From contig OY294068.1 in assembly GCA_958510875.1 (NCBI GenBank), forward strand, positions 76,734,633-76,798,632: a stretch of DNA of 64,000 nt. Direction: 5' to 3'. This document shows positions 47,860 to 58,161 of this stretch, in pieces (position 1 is the stretch's first letter; each line of letters begins with the position of its first letter). The translations under genes and the position numbers were made by a program. This stretch comes from Endomychus coccineus. Lineage: Eukaryota > Arthropoda > Insecta > Coleoptera > Endomychidae. The notes under the pieces are model-generated. The model saw only the letters and a list, made by a program, of their open reading frames with translations. It did not search any database and was not told where the DNA came from.

Positions 47860-49215
47860 AAGTGCTTAGCCTGGACATAAAAACAGATAAGTTACATAAT
47901 GGAACCACTCAAGTCCGCTTTAGCTCTATACACAATAAAAATCAAAACAATAGGTTTTCATTGGACCAAAGAGAAAAACAAAAATATATGAATATAAGTA
48001 GTTTTTGACCTTCGGAGTCTTATCATATTTTCCGATTTAGACCATGCAGTCTAGTCACCATGCTTACCACACATGCTTACCTTGTGGTAAGCAATAAAAA
48101 ATGGATAAATAGGGCTCATTATTACTTCTATGGATATGAGAATAAGTGGCGGTATAACTTCCAAAAAATAGGTCTAATTCCAAAAAAAATTACAAAGGCG
48201 TGTGAAATACGCATTCCCAAGGACGCCCTAGATATTTTGCTTGATTGAATAGAATTAGAAAATTTAAGCGTTACTGATACCACATGCTGTGTATACCAAG
48301 CTAACGAAATCTGAGTCATCTGTGGAAAATGCACTGTAATTAATAGTTTCAAAGAAATCTACGATTTGTACACTTGAATAGTTGTGATATTCTTATCATA
48401 ATAATTAAAATTTTATACTTACTCATTATATATATCACAGGGGCGGATCCAGACTCGATTTTCAGTAAGGGCAATCAGTGTTGTAACTAAGATAAACATA
48501 GGTTTAGCAAGATGCCCATTGCGATTGTACCGAGCCCAAAATAGCGCGCCGAAGGCGAAATTTTTTCAAAATTTCAAGGTCACGTGTAAAACAAGTACCT
48601 CAAAATAAACCTTAACTCTCTTTACTCTCTAATATTAAATTACACTTTTAAATGGAGTTTTATTGAAAAATAAAATAATTGTTGCCTTTTTGAGGGGAGT
48701 CTACATTCATTATTTTCTACCAGGTTGATATAATATTCATAAAGTGGGCTGATGATTAGGAATGCTGTATATTTTAACCAAATTGGAGTAGAGTCTGTAT
48801 AAAATACTCATTGAATACCTTAAGGCTACTTTAACATTTTGAATTTTTGAATTTGTAGGATAGAGTGCTCTCAAACTCAAAGAATTTCAACAATTATTTA
48901 TGATGTTCTATTTCATACATTTTTCAATAGCATAAAATGAGGCAATGTCCTCGTCTCCCGAGTCAAACCTGGGTTACTACATAATTTGATTTGGTTTCAA
49001 AGTTTGAGATTATGAATCGAATAGATAAAACTAGAAATGTGTTGCCATTTGGAGAATAGATGAATAGTACTAGAGTTTTATATAATTGCTTAACATTTTA
49101 CAAGGTAAATCTTCGCATGTGTGTAAAGATATTGAAATAAATAAACTATTTATTTCATTATCTTTACACAGCTAAAAAATATTTAAATCGATAATGTTTT
49201 TAAGAAAATGTACAG
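47860..49215. other. Intergenic; possible DNA-transposon end
   Basis: No gene recognised. CAGGGGCGGATCCAGA at 48438 looks like a hAT-style terminus, and a related GGCACAGATCCAGAAA occurs near 47252. I could not find a convincing partner end. Confidence 0.35.
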
Positions 49216-49221
49216 AAACAT

Positions 49222-49306
49222 GTTTCGCAGCTAAGAATCGAACACGATTCCAGTAGGCGGGAACCACGTATCCTATACCCTAGACCACAGCGCTGTCTGA
49301 CACAAG
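49222..49306 (-). repeat. tRNA-like sequence or tRNA-derived SINE head
   Basis: Reverse complement reads GTGGTCTAGGGTATAGGATA (an A-box-like D arm), a CCC-containing anticodon-like loop and GTGTTCGATTC (a B-box-like T arm), with an AGCTGCG acceptor-like end. The T stem pairs poorly and no clean 7-bp acceptor forms, so it is more likely a tRNA pseudogene or SINE promoter than an active tRNA. Confidence 0.4.
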
Positions 49307-51240
49307 CATTTTGATGTACGATCTCATTTTAAAGTATACTTCAATTATTAATTTTGTTGTTGTACGAAATTTCGATGAAAGCAGCTTAAATTTGAGTTTT
49401 GGATTGATTTTCCAAAAAATTTCAGCCTTTCTAAAAGAGGGGTGTATTACACGATTTCTCTGAAAAACAATAGGGTTTGTCACCGAACAGCAAACGATTA
49501 TTTGTCGAAATTTGAATATAATAGGACCTTGCGTTTTTGAGTTATCGTGTTGACAAATTTCGGACGAATATTCACGGACGGATATTTCTAAAGTTGCTGG
49601 AAATTCGATGAAAAATACTACGGTGCAGGAATTTTAGCTCTAGAACTTTTTCAACGATTTAAGAAATAGCTTGAGTAAATACAATATATGCCTACTTCCG
49701 ATCGACTTCGTCGCGAAGTGTATAATAATAATAATAGGATTATACAATAATTGAATTATCAATTGGATACTTAACTTATGTTTAGAAATTTTTTTCTTGG
49801 CTTTGCTGTTGAGTGCATTATTGTCACTTATGATACAGAATATTTTGTATTCAATTTGTTATAATTTCAAAATAATTAACTTAATAACCATAAACAATAA
49901 TTCGTGATTTATTTTTGATACAGAACCTCTGGATTTTGGCTGCCGCCCGGGTATACAGGGTATACTAAATTAGATGTAAAACGTTTACATCTCATTCTGT
50001 ATTGATTACAAAAATTAAGCACACAATGCAGACAATTATCATATCTAATTAATGGAAATTATATAAATAATGTTTACGCCTTCAAAATAAATTATTGAAA
50101 ACATGCTATTTTCGTAGGTAAATTCGGATCTTTCAACAGTTAGTTTACGTGAAATATGACCTTAATCATGTTATTTATTGTATACATTGCACTACACATT
50201 TATCTTTAAGTTGAGACAAAAATCACAACGATCGGACCAAAACTTTTGTAGATCAATAGAAAACCAACTTAGTCTACATTCTTATTAAATTATATTATAT
50301 TTTATTACATAAAATGTAAATATGAAGTATAGATTTCGGAAGGATTTTGTAAATTCACCTGAAATAAGTGCATTAGTCAACCTTCCGACGGTAGACGTCA
50401 CAACAAAAGTGGTTTTTGTGACGTACAGGGTAATAAACAAAAATATCTAATAAGAACTTGAGAACCCTTCGCCGTGAACTCGGCGCCTACCGTAGCGGCC
50501 TATACAATTTACAGGCGACCGTTCAGAGAACTAAGTTTGCCACCAGACGTCTTGACTTCGTCAGTGTGTTGATGCCGCTTTCTTTGTTTGATGCCGAATG
50601 TTCATTTTCAGGGATATGTAACTACCTCTAGTCTATGCATATACCAAAGAGTTCTATAACTCTTATTTCGTAAATTGTAGCCTGATGAAATGAATTTTAT
50701 CAATCAGCAAATTTGGAACCAAATGTGTAATTTCCGCCCAAATTGAATTAAGCTCGCAGTGATATTGTGAGAGACGTAAAACAGTTTTATTTGGTGTTCT
50801 GGTCATTTTATCAACAATATACTTATTATACCGTTCTTTATTAAACAATTGAGCTCTAACTAAGCATCTCATCCTGAAACGGATGTTCCTATGCCGAAAT
50901 ATTGTATTTGTTCATAAGGTCGTTTTATAAGCTTCAAATGAACAAATAAAAAATTAAACTTTTTTGGCGAGACTATATAGAGATGGTAGTTGATATCAAT
51001 ATTCATCGATTACTTGGGACCTGTGTAGACCCAAAAACCTTCTAGAATAATGCTATTCATGAATGAACATTATACTAACTTATTGTTTAAATAATAATTG
51101 CAAAATTTCTTCTCTTTCAAGAGAGTTCATTTTCCACAACACCCCAAATGCTGTTGTTATAAATAACGGGTTATTGCAGTGGTATCAACAATATTTCCGG
51201 CTCAGTAATCCAAAAATAGCTTAGTATGGATCTCATAGAG
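49307..51240. other. Intergenic with a CpG-richer patch
   Basis: No coding motif. The patch 50380-50560 is visibly richer in CpG (GACGGTAGACGTCAC, GAACTCGGCGCCTACCG) than its surroundings. I cannot tell whether it is a promoter or repeat. Confidence 0.35.
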
Positions 51241-51245
51241 TAAAA

Positions 51246-51434
51246 GTATTATTGTATCGTTTCACACATGTTGTAGAATTGAACACTATTATGTTGATAC
51301 ACTTTTATTTGTTTGAGCCTTATTACGCCATCTTCAAACTGTATTCAAATACCGTTTGAAACTCGAGTAACGGAAGTCTCAAATAAAAGTGATATAGACA
51401 TAGTAGTGTTCAATTTTACAATACAGATAAAAGT
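51246..51434. repeat. Hairpin-forming miniature element
   Basis: GAATTGAACACTATTATGTT ... ACTTTTATTTGTTTGAG is mirrored by CTCAAATAAAAGTGATATAG ... TAGTAGTGTTCAATTTTACA. This gives stems of about 65 bp around an ~65-bp loop. Confidence 0.6.
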
Positions 51435-51961
51435 ATTGTTATTTTTATTTCTATTTCGAAATTCAAATTGATTTTAGAAGTATATAAGGAACATTTATCT
51501 GTCTTCAACTACCAGATCGCTTAACTATGAATTAGAAACTTTCTTCATAGTTTTTGGATGCGGCAAAATTAATACGTTTGAACTTCTTAAAAACGTATAT
51601 ATGGGTATGGACTAATTATTTTATGTAAAAGTGAGGATAAAATCATAGTATTTGCAGAATATCTATAGGTTTCCTTGCAAGTCGTCTGCAGTGTAATCTG
51701 TTCCGATAGAAAATGAAATTTAAAATAAACGTTGCCTTAGGAAGCCTTTTTGAAACGCACTTTATTCAGTCATAACACTCTTATACATGGTGATTTGCAA
51801 GAAAATCACTTTCCAATCAAACAATGACACCCAAGGAACAGGTGCAACATATAACCTGTCACCTGTCACACTCAAAACTGGCCATGCACCATTAAGACTA
51901 AACGGTACTGTCGTAAGCTTCGTCTTTTCTCTAAGCCTTTTGTAGGCGTTCAGGCTTTGTG

Positions 51962-52392
51962 TTATAGAGTAACAGAAATTCGAAAAAGTTTAGTATTGGC
52001 GATATTTTTAACCATCGACGTCCGCGCTTTCTCACATAGCATCTCTCGAATAGCAACATTAGTTTCAAACAATTTTTCTCTTTGGAGTAATTGGAAAAGA
52101 TTAGGCCTATACTTTTTCATTAATAGTCCCAATTTCCCATATAGCCAATTTTGTTGTTGTTTTGTAGCAATGCTCAATCCCTTTCAAGTAAAATGTTTAA
52201 AAACTCTGGTTCCGCCGAATCGATCATCATTTTCTTTGCACCGCATAGTTTTTCAAAGGACATAATTCTCGTAGCTCTACTATCGTTGAATATATTTATT
52301 GATATTCCAAAGGAAAAGTATATAACAAGTTGATTCATATTACTAGCTTGAATACAAGTTTTATGTAACAACAACCGTTTCCATGGATTCAC
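51962..52392 (-). pseudogene. Unidentified coding remnant (two overlapping frames)
   Basis: Two minus-strand frames meet end to end with a small shift: 52392-52174 (ending EPEFLNILLERD) and 52177-51962 (starting SIATKQQQNWLYGKLG and rich in Lys/Leu). Their juxtaposition suggests one protein split by a frameshift. I do not recognise the family. Chance open frames cannot be excluded. Confidence 0.25.
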
Positions 52393-52445
52393 TACTGTAA
52401 GTAAACCTGATATGCTCTTCCAAGGCTCCTCAAGCGCGTACGCAA

Positions 52446-52458
52446 GGGGGGGGGGGTG
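52446..52458. repeat. Poly(G) run
   Basis: A run of 12 G after CGTACGCAA. GTACGCA-G-run junctions are seen at insect DNA-transposon termini, but no partner end was found. Confidence 0.5.
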
Positions 52459-53835
52459 GATTGTTCACCAAGTATGTTTGTAAAGTTGTGCGAAATACAC
52501 AATTTACATTTAATACATTTTGAAACTCCTATTCCCAAATTTTTGTCTGCGTACGTATGTGCTTCTTCGTCACCGTATAGTTTAGTACCAAGACCGGTAG
52601 GAAAAACTATGATATTTTTTTAAATTTGTTTGCCAGCTTTCCAACCTAATGTGGCGGATTTGGCATATTTTGCAATGAAATTGTATAATAGAAGCAAAAT
52701 AATTGAACTTCGAAAAAGTTCTTTCTTATATTACTTGGATATCTCAAAAAATATACTCTTTGATTGATGAATATTTTGTTTTGATTGTACTCAAAATGAC
52801 AAAACCTATAGGGAGATATTAATCTATGCCATTGATATTAATAAATAAATCAACTTGCTATAATATTTGAAACCAGATGGTGAATATCCTAATACTGACA
52901 TTTCGGTTCAATTATTTAAAAATGTGAAAATATCCAAAAGTACCAAATATTTATGTGAGGTGGTTCTTCTTGAAGTAATATGATCCTTGTTGTGAGGGAT
53001 CATTCAGTTCTTTTTGGCTTATTCAAATTATCGCCAATTGTAAGTATGATATAAAAGACACGTCGTTTTCATCGATGAAGGTACCCTTTCTCTTATGAAA
53101 TGTGCAATGACATGAGTATTCCATTTCAGTTCTAGGAAAACTATAGTTGTTCTGTGAAGAACCCCCGCCTTTGTTGCAGTTTGTTATAACTGTTAATAAT
53201 AAACAAATTGTCTTCTCAGTAAGGAATTTTCAAATAAGTTACAGTCATGACTAAACAATTTGGAAATGGTGTTCATTATTAACAGTTATAATAAACAAAT
53301 ACATCTTGGACGGTTATATAACGAATCGCTAGTCAGAACTAAAAATACTGTACAAAAGAGTACCTGTTAGGTTTGGGAGAAAAGATTTCCAAACTTTATC
53401 AGTAGGTGTGAAAGTAGATATTGATACTCTGTAATGCTGATAGTTGTTGCAACATCAACTTACACCATATCAGATTAAAGATGAACGAAAACCATAATGC
53501 AATAATGGAGAATGAAATGATCAACAACAGTAATAACACAGACAATATATGGCCAATTAGCAAGGAGTATATTTGATCAAGAAAATGTATAAATTAATAA
53601 CTACAGATACCTATTTATTTTATTTAGTTATTACCTATACATAACATATTATATTATTGTATCAAAATACTTCTTTCTCTCAGCTTCTATGTGTATATAT
53701 GTTGCGGCTAATGTATATAACTAGTTAAAGCATGAAACTTCACACATTAAACAAATCGAATTTCTCACGGTTAAGGTATATATCGGCTAATGTATCGAAC
53801 TTGCAGATATTATTTTATTTGTACATTAGATCGAA
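52459..53835. other. Intergenic with a small inverted repeat
   Basis: No gene seen. 53180-53300 contains TTGTTATAACTGTTAATAAT and, inverted, ATTATTAACAGTTATAATAA, about 75 bp apart, probably a MITE. Confidence 0.45.
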
Positions 53836-54189
53836 TACAACGATATTATTTCACGAGTTACATGACATGAGTGTTTTCGAAGTTGATTCTCAATTTTCTA
53901 ACGCTTTTCTGAAGCTGTGGGTCCCGACTTCGAATTATAATAGAACTGCAGTTTTATCTTGGTGTAGAATCATCTCCAATTAAAACATCTACCAATAAAA
54001 TTTGAAATTGTGGAGTTATCGTTCAATATTAGAAAAGCGTCCATTAATTTATTTCCATCGGCAAAATTTGTCAGGTACGTATGATATTATGATACATATT
54101 CTTGTGTAAGTAGCTATATTTATTTTTCACAACTAGAATTCATCGAATTTGTAGAATTGTTGAAATTCAGTCAGGCAACACTAACAGAA
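53836..54189 (+). repeat. Left ~355-bp direct repeat
   Basis: About 95% identical to 58162-58517. Both copies end GGCAACACTAACAGAA. Neither has TG...CA ends, an adjacent primer site or a purine tract, so they are not obviously LTRs. Both encode a matching open frame (SVFEVDSQFSNAFLKLW, then SNYNRTAVLSWCRIISN) closed by a stop at the same place; substitutions in it are mixed silent and replacement. Immediately beyond its right end lies the Fanzor-like fragment. Confidence 0.85.
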
Positions 54190-54420
54190 GCGGGTTTTTT
54201 ATTTCTGCCATAACTGAAATTTTTCTCCAGTGTTCCATCTCCAAAACCAAACCAACACGAAATTATCATCTTTAGCTGGCAATAACTGATTCACCAACTT
54301 ATCCTTTGCTTTACGACGTGAAATGTACGAATCCCAGCCCAAGCGCGAATATTTCCGCGTAGCGTAAATTTCGCGACTGTACGATAAGAAGTTCAGTCTG
54401 TACAAAATGTATTCGAGAAC
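54190..54420 (-). pseudogene. Fanzor-like (TnpB-related) fragment A
   Basis: Minus strand: SREIYATRKYSRLGWDSYIS and KAKDKLVNQLLPAKDDNFVL, then, after a 1-nt frameshift, GFGDGTLEKNFSYGRNKKPA. In eukaryotic TnpB homologues (Fanzors) this layout surrounds the first RuvC Asp, in a (Y/F)GD motif. The coding sequence stops abruptly at the end of the left direct repeat, so the C-terminal half is lost here. Family assignment is moderate, because only a short region is available and it is frameshifted. Confidence 0.5.
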
Positions 54421-54673
54421 AAACTTTATCGATCAGGTTTCTTTCTCATCGATGGAATATCTAAACCAACATGTTATGCACGAGCGTATCGTTCGAAGAG
54501 TGAAATTGTAAAATATTTTCTTATCGAACTTTCTCGACCTGGAATTTTTAGTCGAACGAATCTCCATTTCACCCTTATGAACATTTCGAGCAAAATTAAG
54601 TAATGAGATTCTTCGACACGGAAGTGAAAATGAAAAAGGTGAAAATAGAAACAATTCATTCAACAATATATTT

Positions 54674-55168
54674 TTATTTGATTTCTTCCTCTAGCCACTT
54701 TTCACACCACTCTTGGTATTCAAATTCCTCCAATTCGAATTCATGAAAATTATTTTCGTTGTTTTTTTGTTGCCAAATTGCATCCAACAAGTCGGACCAA
54801 TTCTCTCTAAAATTCAGTTCCTCTTCACGATCTCCTCTTACACACTCCCGTCTTTCTTCCCAATAGTTTGGCCAATTCCGTCCTGTGGAATCTTGCCTCC
54901 CGTCACGATTGTCTGTCAAATCCTCTGTTACAGAATCCCGTTTTTCTTCCCAATGGTCTGACCATTTTCGTTCTGTAGAATCTTGCCTCCCGTCACGATT
55001 GTCTGTCAAATCCTCAGTTACAGAATCCTGTCTTTCTTCCCAATGGTCTGGCCAATTTCGTCCTGTCGAATCTTGCCTCCCGTCACGACTGTCTGTCAAA
55101 TCCATCGGTCTCCATTCAATCTTCCGACGTTTCGACTTTTTACTAGACGATACGTTTTCGCTGGACAT
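54674..55168 (-). CDS. Compact gene: 164-aa charged protein with three 30-aa repeats
   Basis: Single-exon frame from ATG 55168 (A at -3) to TAA 54674. A consensus AATAAA overlaps the stop (54673-54678). The start lies 39 nt after a predicted transcription start. The N-terminus (MSSENVSSSKKSKRRKIEW) is Ser/Lys-rich, like a nuclear-localisation patch. Three tandem copies of a 90-bp, 30-residue unit follow (LTDNRDGRQDST(G/E)R, WPDHWEERQDSVTED), with starts spaced exactly 90 bp at 54889, 54979 and 55069. The C-terminus is acidic (EFELEEFEYQEW, WLEEEIK). No known domain is recognised. Promoter, intact frame and poly(A) signal argue for a real gene; function unknown. Confidence 0.65.
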   Translation of the reverse strand: MSSENVSSSKKSKRRKIEWRPMDLTDSRDGRQDSTGRNWPDHWEERQDSVTEDLTDNRDGRQDSTERKWSDHWEEKRDSVTEDLTDNRDGRQDSTGRNWPNYWEERRECVRGDREEELNFRENWSDLLDAIWQQKNNENNFHEFELEEFEYQEWCEKWLEEEIK

Positions 55169-55203
55169 ACTAAACACGCTTATAATGATCGATTCGGTCG
55201 AAT

Positions 55204-55238
55204 AACTGACAAATAATTACCCACGAATCTCTTATATA
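55204..55238 (-). promoter_or_regulatory. TATA plus initiator of the compact 164-aa gene
   Basis: On the minus strand, TATATAAG (55238-55231) is followed by TCAGTT (55209-55204). The initiator A is 31 nt from the first T of the TATA box. TCAGT is the consensus arthropod initiator and the spacing is ideal. Confidence 0.7.
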
Positions 55239-55429
55239 TTCTTCGTCGATGTACACCTCATTTCTGGGTAGGGTGATCAATAACGTTGAAATGTGTCGTT
55301 GGATGCTTTCTAACAAACGTACACATTATAAAACTCATAATCGTGAACCGATGTAGAGCTGGTTCGAGAAATAAAAATAACAAGATAAGAAAATTTTGTT
55401 TTGTAGATAGAATTATTTGTACATATACG

Positions 55430-55600
55430 AAATGCGATTGGTGGTAACGGCATTCTATCGAAACATTTCGAGCAAGATTGAGTGGTCAAATATTCATCAA
55501 CACATACGGCGGGTATTTTATTTCTGCCATAACTGAAATTTTTCTTGGGGAACCATCTGGAAAATAGTGGGACCGATTCGCCCAAAATTGTTATCAACGG
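55430..55600 (-). pseudogene. Fanzor-like (TnpB-related) fragment B
   Basis: Minus strand: KKNFSYGRNKIPAVCVDEY and LTTQSCSKCFDRMP. This has the C-terminal TnpB/Fanzor signature: a (V)DEYxTS-like RuvC glutamate block followed directly by the CxxC of the zinc ribbon. FSYGRNK overlaps and matches the end of fragment A, so A plus B cover adjacent parts of one protein type, though as separate diverged copies. The frame upstream is shifted, the final Asp block is not found, and the locus is inactive. Confidence 0.55.
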
Positions 55601-55739
55601 TTTCCTTGGGATCGATTTAGTTGGAAAGGACTCATGACTCGTCAGAAAAAATCGAAGAATAAAATAAGGGCATGGGTTAAAAGGAAAGATACGAAATACG
55701 AACAATTCAAAATGTTTATTGTTTCCAAATAATAACAAT

Positions 55740-56030
55740 ATGCATCATTGGTCAAATAAAACTAATATGTAAAAATCTGCAATTTCATAAATGAATCGAA
55801 ATTGATATGGTCCCGTATCTTGACATAATTCACATGGATATATTGGAAAATAAAAATGGGCTTTCATTTGCCCATAAGAAACTGAACATCAATGAAAACC
55901 TTCTCCAGTAAATATTCCAGAGTATATGCTGTCACCTCTAGACCACAGCGTAACTAACCGTAGTCATATAAACCATGGAGTTATAACTTAAGTACTTTCA
56001 AAATTCAATAATACTAATAATAATAATAAT
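55740..56030. other. Spacer, no gene seen
   Basis: AT-rich spacer between fragment B and the duplicated exon cassette, ending in an ATAATA-rich stretch. Confidence 0.4.
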
Positions 56031-56171
56031 GAACATTATAATGAACATTATAATTCTAATTCTAATCGTCAAAGTCTATTTTTTGGATAGTAGATTTCCG
56101 CGGACAGTTAATCTTGTAATCAGTTTCAGTTCAAGCCTCAAGCCTGCCCTGAAGATGCCACCTGTAATGGT

Positions 56172-56762
56172 TTACGAAACGTCGGCATCAAGTCGAGCTA
56201 TTGTGACGCGGAATCCATCCGGAAGACAAGATTTTTCGTCAAAGTCTATTGTAAAACGATACCCTCTCGATCGTTGGATGTCCCGTATCTGGAAGTATAC
56301 AATATCATTATTAGTAGTTACTCCAATTGAGAGAGTAATTACTACTTACAGCTTTCATATATTTGAAGAAAACCTGGTCCGAACCATATATAATCAGTTC
56401 AATTTTAAAAATTTTTATACTACTCTCCAACTTTTCAACAGATTCCTCGAGAATACCGTGAGGGTCTATCTTCTTGAACTATGAACATCAAATGCCGATT
56501 GTTGAATAATGTTAAAATAAAAAAGATTAAAACTTACTTCGTTGATGAGATAACCTCGGAGATAACCAATATCATCCATTTTTCCACTTTTGTATATTTT
56601 ATTATGCACGGACGATGTTGTACTATAGCATCTAACATAAATAAAGAGATAATAATTAATGGTTAACCAACCAATTAGAATGTAGTAACATACGAATGAT
56701 CTAGATGGGTATCTTCAGGAGATTGACGACTTCTTTTAGTTGATGTTTGTGGATTTGACAAT
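56172..56762 (-). CDS. Duplicated terminal exon cassette (exons 3'-6') of the small spliced gene
   Basis: Minus-strand exons 56762-56694 (69 bp), 56631-56538 (94), 56478-56350 (129) and 56288-56172 (117, with stop TAA). All have GT-AG borders, and the phases equal those of exons 3-6 of the gene just upstream (unit offset about 770-800 bp). The exon 2 donor of the upstream gene is phase-compatible, so this could serve as an alternative 3' cassette; it lacks its own exons 1-2. The frame is open throughout. Relative to the upstream cassette it has 6 extra bp in exon 3 and two 9-bp insertions in exon 4, all in frame, plus 13 substitutions that are all amino-acid changing. Partial tandem duplication; status as gene or pseudogene unknown. 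Confidence 0.6.
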
Positions 56763-56967
56763 CTAATACAAATAAAAAGAGAATTAATGACGAATCTATT
56801 ACTCAGAGTGTGATAACATACATAATGAACATTATAATGAACATTATAATTCTAATTCTAATCGTCAAAGTCTATTTTTTGGATAGTAGATTTCCGCGGA
56901 CAGTTAATCTTGTAATCAGTTTCAGTTCAAGCCTCAAGCCTGCCCTGAAGATGCCACCTGTAATGGT

Positions 56968-57993
56968 TTACGAAACGTCGGCATCAAGTCGAGCCATTGT
57001 GACGCGGAATCCATCCGGAAGACAAAATTTTTTGTCAAAGTCTATTGTAAAACGATACCCTCTCGATCGTTGGATGTCCCGTATCTGGAAGTATACAATA
57101 TCATTATTAGTAGTTACTCCAATTGAGAGAGTAAGTACTACTTACAGCTTTCATATATTTGAAGAAAACCTGGTCCGAACCATATATAATCAGTTCAATT
57201 TTACTAATTTCTATACTCCTCTCCAACTTTTCAATAGATTCCTCGAGAATACAGTGAGGGTCTATCTTCTTGAACTATGAACATCAAATGCCGATTGTTG
57301 AATAATGTTAAAATAAAAAAGATTAAAACTTACTTCGTTGAGGAGATAACCTCGGAGATCATCCATTTTTCCACTTTTGTTATGCACGGACGATGTTGTA
57401 CTATAGCATCTAACATAAATAAAGAGATAATAATTAATGGTTAACCAACCAATTAGAATGTAGTAACATACGAATGATCTAGATGGGTATCTTTAGGAGA
57501 TTGACGACTTCTTTTAGTTTGTGGATTTGAACATCTAATACAAATAAAAAGAGAATTAATGACGAATCTATTACTCAGAGTGTGATAACATACGAAAGAT
57601 CTAGATCATTTTCCGGAGATCGGCTGGGTGGTGATTGCGGCGGAGAAGAGCTCGCCCCCTCTAAATACTCACAGCATTTATTATTAATCACTGAACTCAT
57701 CATAACTGAAATCAAAGCATATAAAAATCTCAACATACATGAGAAACTATGAGTGAACTAATATTCATATGTTCGAAAAAAAACAAACGTTGGTAATGGT
57801 GGAAATTAATTTCTAGAAATGATCAATTGCCGATTCTGATAATTAATTCATGAAATAATTTCGATTTTGAATTCTGTAAATAACAAAGAAATTAAAACGA
57901 TGTGTGTGAGAATTAATTTCTAGAAAGCTAATAAGTAAGTTATAGAATAAAATTTACGGATGATTTGGTGTACTTACCTCGTATCTTGTATGT
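56968..57993 (-). CDS. Small intron-rich gene encoding a 164-aa protein of unknown family
   Basis: Exons on the minus strand: exon 1 from about 57993 to 57978 (non-coding if the start site is right), then 57705-57594, 57534-57472, 57409-57334, 57274-57146 and 57084-56968. All introns are short (about 50-270 bp) with GT-AG ends. Coding starts at ATG 57703 (MMSSVINNKCCEYLEGAS) and runs 495 bp to TAA 56968 without a stop. The alternative ATG 58014 adds 13 codons but lies upstream of the predicted start site. The protein has a Ser/Pro-rich segment (SSSPPQSPPSRSPEN), a basic stretch (TKRSRQSPK), then a more structured half (IELIIYGSDQVFFKYMKA; GYRFTIDF). No signal peptide or known domain is recognised. 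The tandem cassette downstream repeats exons 3-6. Confidence 0.65.
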
Positions 57994-58025
57994 GATGTCT
58001 GGAAAGATTTTCATTCCTATATATA
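57990..58025 (-). promoter_or_regulatory. TATA plus initiator of the small spliced gene
   Basis: Minus strand TATATATA (58025-58018), then TCACAT with its A at 57993, 32 nt from the start of the TATA box. This is the same spacing as the compact gene's promoter. Confidence 0.5.
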
Positions 58026-58161
58026 TCACTGTATGACCTCAATAAAATTTCGAATAAAAATTGCACTTTATTACAATTGCATTTTATTGATACTTAACCC
58101 CAATTTCGAGTAAAGATTGTACTTCATTGCAGCTAAAGGTCATATGTTTTAATTTAATTAC

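Noticed and set aside
54713..55216. Overlapping plus-strand frames of 77-106 codons
   Set aside because: Antisense shadows of the 30-aa repeat gene, which has its own promoter and poly(A) signal on the minus strand.
56029..57280. Two long plus-strand open frames (151 and 156 codons) that look like a duplicated gene
   Set aside because: The minus strand of the same DNA carries consistent splice sites, phases and a complete 164-aa frame; the plus-strand frames run straight through those exons and introns and are shadows.
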